Shown here in pieces: positions 58,061-64,000 of a stretch of 64,000 nucleotides of DNA. A program made the position numbers and the translations under genes. Origin of the DNA: Hemerocallis citrina (Eukaryota; Streptophyta; Magnoliopsida; Asparagales; Asphodelaceae); NCBI GenBank assembly GCA_017893485.1, contig JACEHZ010000365.1:248001-312000 (forward strand), written 5' to 3'. Every line of letters starts with the position of its first letter. Position 1 is the first letter of the stretch. The notes under the pieces are model-generated. The model saw only the letters and a program-made list of their open reading frames with translations. It ran no database searches and had not been told where the DNA came from.

Positions 58061-60020
58061 GGTACTTATCAAAAGCTTAAAAGCTTAATCCCTCATCCTG
58101 AAAACTTGTACTCATCGGAGCCATTCATTTCCAATGGGACAAGTCTTACACGCTCACCATTTTTTGATGGAAAATGCTATGATGTTTGGAAAGTTCATAT
58201 GTCTCATTTTTTACAGATGCTTGGAGAAGAAGTATGAACTGTGTGCATCAATAAAACAGATATTCTAGTCAGCGACGGAAAGACAGCTTTCACAAAAGCG
58301 GAGCTAGCTCTCAAAACAGCAAATTCCAAAGCCATGACAGCTCTATATGCAAGGTTGAATAACGAAGAACTAATGCGATGCGGGTGAAACTGTAAGACAG
58401 CATATGAGATCTAGAACAACATGCTGAAGCGGCATGAGGGAACCGCTTCTGAGGTAAAAGCTAAAGTTAATCTATGTTTTTATAATTTTGATGTGTTTCG
58501 TATGTTGCCAGGAGAAAATGTGAATCAAATGCTCGCCCGCTTCGATATCATTGCCCATGAACTTGAGAGCTTAGGTACGGGGTTGGATGATGACCGAAAG
58601 GTCAGAAAACTCGTAAGCTGTCTCATACCAGAGTGGGATGTAAATGCTGCTACAATGAGGGAGACCCTTGAAGAAAAGGGATTCAACTACTACACATTCC
58701 AAGGGAAGCTGAAGACATACGAGATGGAGATGAAGGAAACCAAAAGATACAGAAAAAACATCGGGATTGAACCAAAAACCGAAGAGAAAACTATTGCACT
58801 GAAGGCAGAAAAATCCCGACCATCAAAAACAGATTCAGACCGTGAAGAGTCAGACTAGGACATTGCCTTATTGACCAAGCAATTTTGTAAGTACCTCAAA
58901 CATAAAAATATGGAAGGTACCAAGGAGAAAGGGAGAAAGATAAAGATGACGTGTGCTATAAGTGCAAGAAGCCTGGACACATCCGTGCAAACTGTCTCGT
59001 ATCACAAGACAGGAATAGGGACTACTACCGCTCAAACTCTGGTATGAAAAAGAAGGCGCTGAAAGCAACATAGTTAGACTCCGATTCAAGTGAGGGAGAG
59101 CAAGGCTATGATGACTTCGGCTTCATGGCTCTTGGGAATGGTGAGGTGCAATCACCATCTCAAGAAGAGGTAATCGAAGAACTCACTTAGGATGAGCTAG
59201 TAGACATGTGTTATGGTTTAAAAGACTATTCTAAGAAACTAAGTCGTGAACTTAGGCAATATAAACAAATTCCAAATGAAACACATGACTCTTGTATTAC
59301 AAAAATCAAAAACTGAAAAATAAGAATGCCTTGATCTTGAAAAAATTTGAGTCATTTATAAAAGATCATGATGTATTGCTAGAGGAAAATGAACTTTTAA
59401 AACAACAAATTCGAGAATCCTTAGCTACACATGATGATCACCTAAGAGAAATTCATGAGAAATCTGTTTATATCGCCAAACTCACAGATGATTTAAAAGA
59501 ATGCAAAAGAAAATTTGATGAGGTAGTGGAAGGCTGTAATGAAGCTCTTGAACAAAATAGAATTCTTGATGCTACACTAGACACGCTTCGTTGGAATACA
59601 AGAGACGATGAGATGACTAGGAAAAGACTTTGTAAAAGAGTAATTGAGCTTAAAAAAATTGTAGAAAAATATGAAGGGCCCAGTTACCTTATTACAAAAA
59701 ATTCAAGATCCTATCATGACAATCGAGGGCTTGGTTACGAAGAGCCAATACAACATCAAAAATTGAAATCATCATGTCATACACACTTGCACAATCACCA
59801 ACATAATCACAAACCAACTCAAAACTATGCAAGTGTGCATGACTCAAGACATAGTCGTATCACATGTCATTACTGTTGTAGATTAGGACATATTTCGTAT
59901 AACTATTCATTAAAAAGGAACGCTAACTTTGTCTGGGTAAGAAAAAATGTTAATGCAGGCTCAAAAACCACTTGGACTCCTACAAAATTCCATGTAGGAG
60001 GTCTGATGCTCTCAACTTAG
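58061..60020 (+). pseudogene. copia gag with two zinc knuckles and coiled coil, broken
   Basis: The N-terminal piece has SPFFDGKCYDVWKVHMSHFL, then EEV and TGA at 58235 where the family has Trp. After further stops (near 58385 and 58408) the UBN2-type gag core runs from 58421 (AKVNLCFYNFDVFRMLPGEN and CLIPEWDVNAATM). A frameshift leads to a CCHC knuckle CYKCKKPGHIRANC near 58960-59000. A stop and an acidic stretch follow, then an open frame from 59292 with a long coiled coil (residues about 1-135). The frame ends in a second knuckle CHYCCRLGHISYNY, whose last Cys is lost, and WVRKNVNAGSKTTW. Domain order matches plant copia gag. Several stops exclude a full product. Confidence 0.88.
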
Positions 60021-60100
60021 AAGATAGTAGACACCTTGATAGAAGATGCTCGAGAGGCTCAGCAAGTTATACTAGCAACCAACATCTCTATCAAGGAAAA
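60015..60100 (+). pseudogene. copia protease remnant
   Basis: A short segment reading RHLDRRCSRG sits where copia pol normally has the protease active site WYLDSGCSRH. The catalytic DSG has become DRR. It is the last trace of pol before the deletion. Confidence 0.55.
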
Positions 60101-60256
60101 TGGAAAAGGATCTTGGTCCTTCAAATAAATATATCACCGGGTAAAGTCTACACTTGCTTGAACCTATATTAAATGTTAACTATTTCTGAAATACATGAAA
60201 TGTGTGAACTTTACAATATCCAAACATAAAATCACTCTGCAAAAATTGAATGATCG

Positions 60257-60382
60257 GTCGACCGACCGGTGGACCGTACTACCCATTTGTTCTTCCGTCC
60301 ACCCCTCTATCACAAATCACCAAATTAAAATTCCCTATTTCGTGTTGTGCGGTCGACTGTATATGCGAATCGGTTGATCGAC
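60257..60382. repeat. GTCGAC palindromes in the copia internal region
   Basis: GTCGAC at 60257 with a near-match 12 bp on, and GTCGAC at 60352 with a near-match 21 bp on (60373). Between the gag and the extra reading frame. Confidence 0.75.
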
Positions 60383-60462
60383 CAAGTTGGTTGACTTGCT
60401 TGTTTCTCTTCTAATATAAATACCTCTTCACCCCTAACCTCTCAATCTTACAAAAACCCTAG

Positions 60463-61653
60463 CCTCCAAATACTAACTCATCAAATAAACCTATCATCTC
60501 TCAACATTCTCCTCAGATCTCTACAATCTTTCTCTTCCTCTGTCTTAAGGCATCCTCCTCACATATATCAAAAACCAAGAAAGCCATTGCATCGAAATCA
60601 GTCACTAGAGATGGTATAATCTTTCGAAACTCTTATTGTGCTGATATTTACTTCTCTTCTCTTTATAATGCCCCCATTGTTGCCAATCGGGTAATTAACC
60701 TATCATCCTTGGGGGGTCAATTTTCTGTCATGGTTAGAATCCTTAGAGATTTTGGGTGGGAAAACTATCTTACTACCCCTAGCACCCACTCCGAGTCTCT
60801 AACTCGTCCATTCTATGCAAACCTTGAGGGACTTCAAGATGATGATCTCACACTCTCCTCTATAATCCTTGGAAGAAGAGTCAAAATCACTCCCGAATAT
60901 CTTCGTGGGAGATACGAATTTCCCGAAGGGGAATTTGATGCATACCATCTAGATTTTAAAACCCTTAATCATAAACCTGGTCATGACCAAAATACTGTCA
61001 AATCTATGATCGTCCAACCCGAATTCTCTCGTCTTCCTCGTCCCTCTCCCACAAAATTCACTGATACAGCTCGGGTCCTAAATAAAATTGTCAATGCTGA
61101 TATTTGGCCCAAAAAGAATGACAAAACAAAAATTCGGTTCGACCAATTATTTATTATTTTTCTTATTCTTGGGGAATACAAGTTCGATCTTGCTACATTC
61201 ATCATTCGCACGGTGAATTATGCAACTACTACAAATCGTGGTCTCCCTTTCAGCTCTCTCATATACAACCTTGCCATTGATTTCTGTATTGATGTCAAGA
61301 ACTTCTTGCTCAGTAAAAGTCCTATGCCCATCCTCCCTCAACAAATGGGTATTGATGTACCGTTCAATCAGCGGGCTCGTCGTCGTCAAGCCCAACAACA
61401 AGCATGCCAAGCCGAACAAGCACCACAAACCTCTTCCTCCTCGGGTCGCAAGAATGCCACTCCATCTTCACTATCATTCGTGACTCATGAGCAGTTTACT
61501 GCTCATCAAATGCAAGTGTATGAATACTATGTTAACACGATTGAGTACTTGCAAGGAAAAGAAGATTGGGAAATTCTTCCTCCTCCGAATGATGAGGACG
61601 ATGATGAAGATGATGACGGCGATGAAGATGATGGCGGGGATGATGAGGAGTAG
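60463..61653 (+). CDS. extra reading frame of the copia element, unknown function
   Basis: The frame is open for 396 codons from the stop at 60460-60462 to TAG at 61651-61653. The protein-like part begins at SKTKKAIASKS (60568). The codon just before it is ATA, probably a lost ATG; the first ATG is at 60729. Visible features are YFSSLYNAPIVANRVINLSS, LGRRVKITPEYLRGRYEFPE, a hydrophobic stretch FDQLFIIFLILGEYKFDLAT and an Arg/Gln-rich segment. A region with YYVNTIEYLQGKED follows, and the C-terminus is a long Asp/Glu tail. It resembles the plant family called putative plant transposon protein, found near or in retrotransposons; this is a pattern judgement. No enzyme motif was recognised. It occupies the place of pol, upstream of the 3' LTR. 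It remains open while gag is broken. Confidence 0.6.
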   Translation, partial: PPNTNSSNKPIISQHSPQISTIFLFLCLKASSSHISKTKKAIASKSVTRDGIIFRNSYCADIYFSSLYNAPIVANRVINLSSLGGQFSVMVRILRDFGWENYLTTPSTHSESLTRPFYANLEGLQDDDLTLSSIILGRRVKITPEYLRGRYEFPEGEFDAYHLDFKTLNHKPGHDQNTVKSMIVQPEFSRLPRPSPTKFTDTARVLNKIVNADIWPKKNDKTKIRFDQLFIIFLILGEYKFDLATFIIRTVNYATTTNRGLPFSSLIYNLAIDFCIDVKNFLLSKSPMPILPQQMGIDVPFNQRARRRQAQQQACQAEQAPQTSSSSGRKNATPSSLSFVTHEQFTAHQMQVYEYYVNTIEYLQGKEDWEILPPPNDEDDDEDDDGDEDDGGDDEE

Positions 61654-62626
61654 ATATCTTCTTGTAATTGCTAATTGTAATGTATGCCCTTTAAAAGTTA
61701 TGTAACCTACTATAATTTGCTATGAAAGAATACCTCCATATCTTGTTGCTTATCTTTATTATCTGTTTTAGTATTTCGGTCGACCGTGTGGTCGACCGGT
61801 CGCTCTCCTGGACTCTTAAACTTTTATTTACATTTCAAAAAACTCTGCTTTCAAAACTCTTTAGTCTTCAGTAGTTGTGGTCGACCAGTTCACTGTCTGT
61901 GATTCGATGTGTTTTTAAAATAGGTGTACGGTTGACCGGTTTGCTCTCAGGAATTTTTTTTTTGCTCCATTGGTTTTGGGGTCAACCAGATTTTTTTCTG
62001 GTTACATGTTGTGATTTTTAAGAACTCTCTGCTAACTGTTTGTCTATACTATCAGTTTCTTGAAATTCTTTCTTCATTTATTCTTCTTATCCATGCTTCG
62101 CATCTGTATTGGGAAAATCTCAAATCTATGATACCATGAAGAGCTCTCCCTGTATATCAAAGAGTCTCTCTATCAACGGTATCATGTAAGTAGATTTTTC
62201 TCCGTTTTTAGAAAGATTATTATCTTTCCAAACTTCATCTCTCTTGTTTTGCTTAACAAAAGTTCTTTTCATTTACCCATAGTTTTAGGGGGAGTATATT
62301 ATATTTTATTTATACTTGTCTTTTGCCCACCTATTGGTGTGTTACAAAAATGGGGAGAATACTTATGCATCTTATGAATATTGCTTATTACTTATGCATC
62401 TACTACTAATTTTAATATTACTTATTACTTATGCATCTACTACTGATTTTTTTTTATCTTCTATGAAGTATTGAATTTAGGGGAATTATTTACAAATCTC
62501 TCTTAAAATCTCTTTACCTATGAAAATCTATGTACTGAACTCAGGAGGAGTATTTTTATGCCAAATCGTTCAATTTTTACTTTCAATATTCAAAGGCATG
62601 TTTTGTTCACACCAAAAGGGGGAGAT
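61654..62626 (+). other. copia 3' non-coding stretch with polypurine tract
   Basis: No protein recognised between the extra frame and the 3' LTR. The segment ends with AAAAGGGGGAGAT (about 62614-62626), the polypurine tract that primes plus-strand synthesis. Confidence 0.8.
61779..61986. repeat. GTCGAC palindromes downstream of the extra reading frame
   Basis: GTCGAC at 61779, 61791 and 61880, with decayed forms at 61931 and 61981. The first two are 12 bp apart, unlike the usual 20-21 bp. Confidence 0.75.
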
Positions 62627-63617
62627 TGTTGACCCTTAGTTTGGTGTGCACAAAATGTGTCTATAAATAGTAATAAGTTTAAATTGAGTTGTTCAGATTT
62701 TCAGGATCAAATAATATCCATAAGAGATCCAAGAGAGATTCAAGAATATTCAAAGAAGGAAAGTAATAAAGAAAGATTGAGAAATCAAGTAAAAGAAGAA
62801 GATATTCAAAAAGAGCAGTTGATTGATTAGTGTCCAAAAAAGCTATCAAAGAACAGTTGCTATCATTCTATATTTGTGAGATTTAATCTGTACAAAATTG
62901 ATTGATTAATTGATTAGTTTTTGGTAAGAATATAGAGTGGATTCAGAATGAACAACGCGATACCGATCGACTGCACCTCATGACGGTCGACCGCATCGCA
63001 GTCGACTACAACTCACGTTACGAAAGAAGCAATCGACCCTTCATCTTTCTACTTTACGTCAGAGAGATGAACGGTCGACTGCACCGAGATTGCGGTCGAC
63101 CGTACTTTGCGCTGTTCACATTTTTGAAATGTATTGTTTCTAATTTTGATCGATACACTTCCCAATCTATGGACGAACCCCATGTGTATTCTTCACCTAT
63201 TACTTCTAAGAAAAATCTTCTGAACTAATCTTTCAACAATCAATCCGAGTGTGTGTGATAATTAGTTTGTATTCTTCAATCAGGATCATTAAAGATCTTG
63301 AGCTTTTTCTTTTTCTTCCACTTCGGTGAGATTGACGGGACTTGTGTTAGAAGTCCGGTGGGTGTAATAGGTCTCTCGGCCTGAATCTGAGAATCACTGT
63401 ACAAGGGTTTTGAGTATAGTGGAACGCTTGTGGCGATGAATTGCTACAAGTAGGAGGTGTGGACGTAGACCTGGGGGTCGAACCACGTTACATCGATGCG
63501 TCACTTGTGCTATCTGCATTTGCTCTTCTTAACACTTTTTATTTACTCTGCACTTTATTTTAGTTTTTTTTTTAATTCCGCACAATCACCCAATTCACCC
63601 CCCTAGGGTGATTTACA
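62627..63617 (+). repeat. 3' LTR of the copia element
   Basis: Starts TGTTGACCCTTAG and ends GGTGATTTACA. Aligns with the 5' LTR over its length; it lacks a few bases near 63168. GTCGAC at 62986, 63001, 63074 and 63095, with ATCGAC at 62966 and 63032. Confidence 0.94.
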
Positions 63618-64000
63618 GTTTTTTGTGAGTCCATACCCAATTTCACCTTATTCCATGGTCGGGTTTATAGTAAATTCATTGAACAAAAAAAAAATCAGTT
63701 TAATGAGCAGTCAAACTCTAACCCTAACACAGAATGCTGAGGTAAGGAGTTTGTCTAGAATTAATCCAATATTAGTTTATAATACGGTTGAATTTACTAA
63801 CATGATAGAAAATTCAAAGTTCTTAGCACTTTTTTGCTTTTATATTGTACTTAAATGTTACAAATAACTATTGTTAGATGTATTTTTTAGATTATTTTTA
63901 TAGCTATTGCTATCATCTGACCTTCATTTTTTGAAAGCTGACCAAGTTTATCATCTGAATTCAGGTATATATTTCCAGTGAAATCCTGAAGCCGATCTGA
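63618..64000. other. target region to the right of the copia element
   Basis: Begins with the GTTTT target duplication, then GAGTCCATACCCAATTTCACC. That segment also occurs near 56755, so it continues the repeat-rich region 55735-57052. No gene recognised. Confidence 0.6.

Larger units (their letters stand above)
57053..63617 (+). mobile_element. Ty1/copia element with two LTRs, pol lost, extra reading frame
   Basis: LTRs at 57053-58045 and 62627-63617 are highly similar by eye. They are flanked by an exact 5-bp duplication GTTTT (57048-57052 and 63618-63622). A primer site matching initiator-Met tRNA and a polypurine tract are present. Gag with zinc knuckles and coiled coil is recognisable but broken, and only a trace of protease follows. 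Integrase, reverse transcriptase and RNase H are absent. In their place is a long open frame (60463-61653) of unknown function. Total length is 6.57 kb. GTCGAC palindromes occur in both LTRs and in the internal region. Confidence 0.94.

Overview
This window is nuclear DNA from a flowering plant. The evidence is the transposon content: Ty3/gypsy, Ty1/copia, L1-type and RTE-type LINEs, hAT-like and Mutator-like non-autonomous DNA elements, and very large solo LTRs. AT-rich filler, long (TA)n, (GA)n and (AAT)n tracts, and an intron-containing gene with GT-AG junctions agree with this. No intact host gene was found. No species can be named from the sequence alone; a eudicot is likely but this is inference.

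Layout. 1-2627: the 5' part of a minus-strand Ty3/gypsy element (LTR, primer site, broken gag-protease). 2628-6360: AT-rich sequence. 6361-23462: a decayed minus-strand copy of the conserved gene CFAP20/BUG22. Its four recognisable exons lie at 23462-23410, 23352-23321, 9820-9585 and 6605-6361. Its second intron is 13.5 kb and holds a Mutator-like element (10235-11188), two copia pol fragments in head-to-head inverted orientation (about 12120-15110, one split by a SINE-like insert), and an RTE LINE (16126-21009) that itself carries a 3.4-kb solo LTR (17379-20811). 23463-24009: 5' leader and upstream region of that gene. 24010-25247: hAT-like non-autonomous element. 25296-37969: a Ty3/gypsy element with both LTRs, missing reverse transcriptase and integrase, split by another solo LTR (27139-30592), and carrying a degraded antisense accessory gene with its own TATA box. 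38015-44206: a nearly full-length but dead L1-type LINE on the minus strand. 44207-47466: LINE remnant and microsatellites. 47467-55734: a giant solo LTR containing two younger solo LTRs (49901-52912 and 54962-55549). 55735-57052 and 63623-64000: a repeat-rich target region. 57053-63617: a copia element with two LTRs, broken gag, almost no pol, and a long extra reading frame of unknown function.

Insertion boundaries were set by reading terminal dinucleotides together with target-site duplications; most are exact. They give a relative order of insertion: the RTE precedes the solo LTR inside it, the gypsy element precedes the solo LTR in its gag, and the giant LTR precedes its two inserts.

The most unusual signal is an array of pairs of a 10-bp palindrome centred on GTCGAC, with the two members 20-21 bp apart. 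It occurs in two different solo LTRs and again in both LTRs and the internal region of the unrelated copia element. Spacing and motif are kept while the sequence between them is not, which suggests either a paired protein-binding site or an RNA hairpin.
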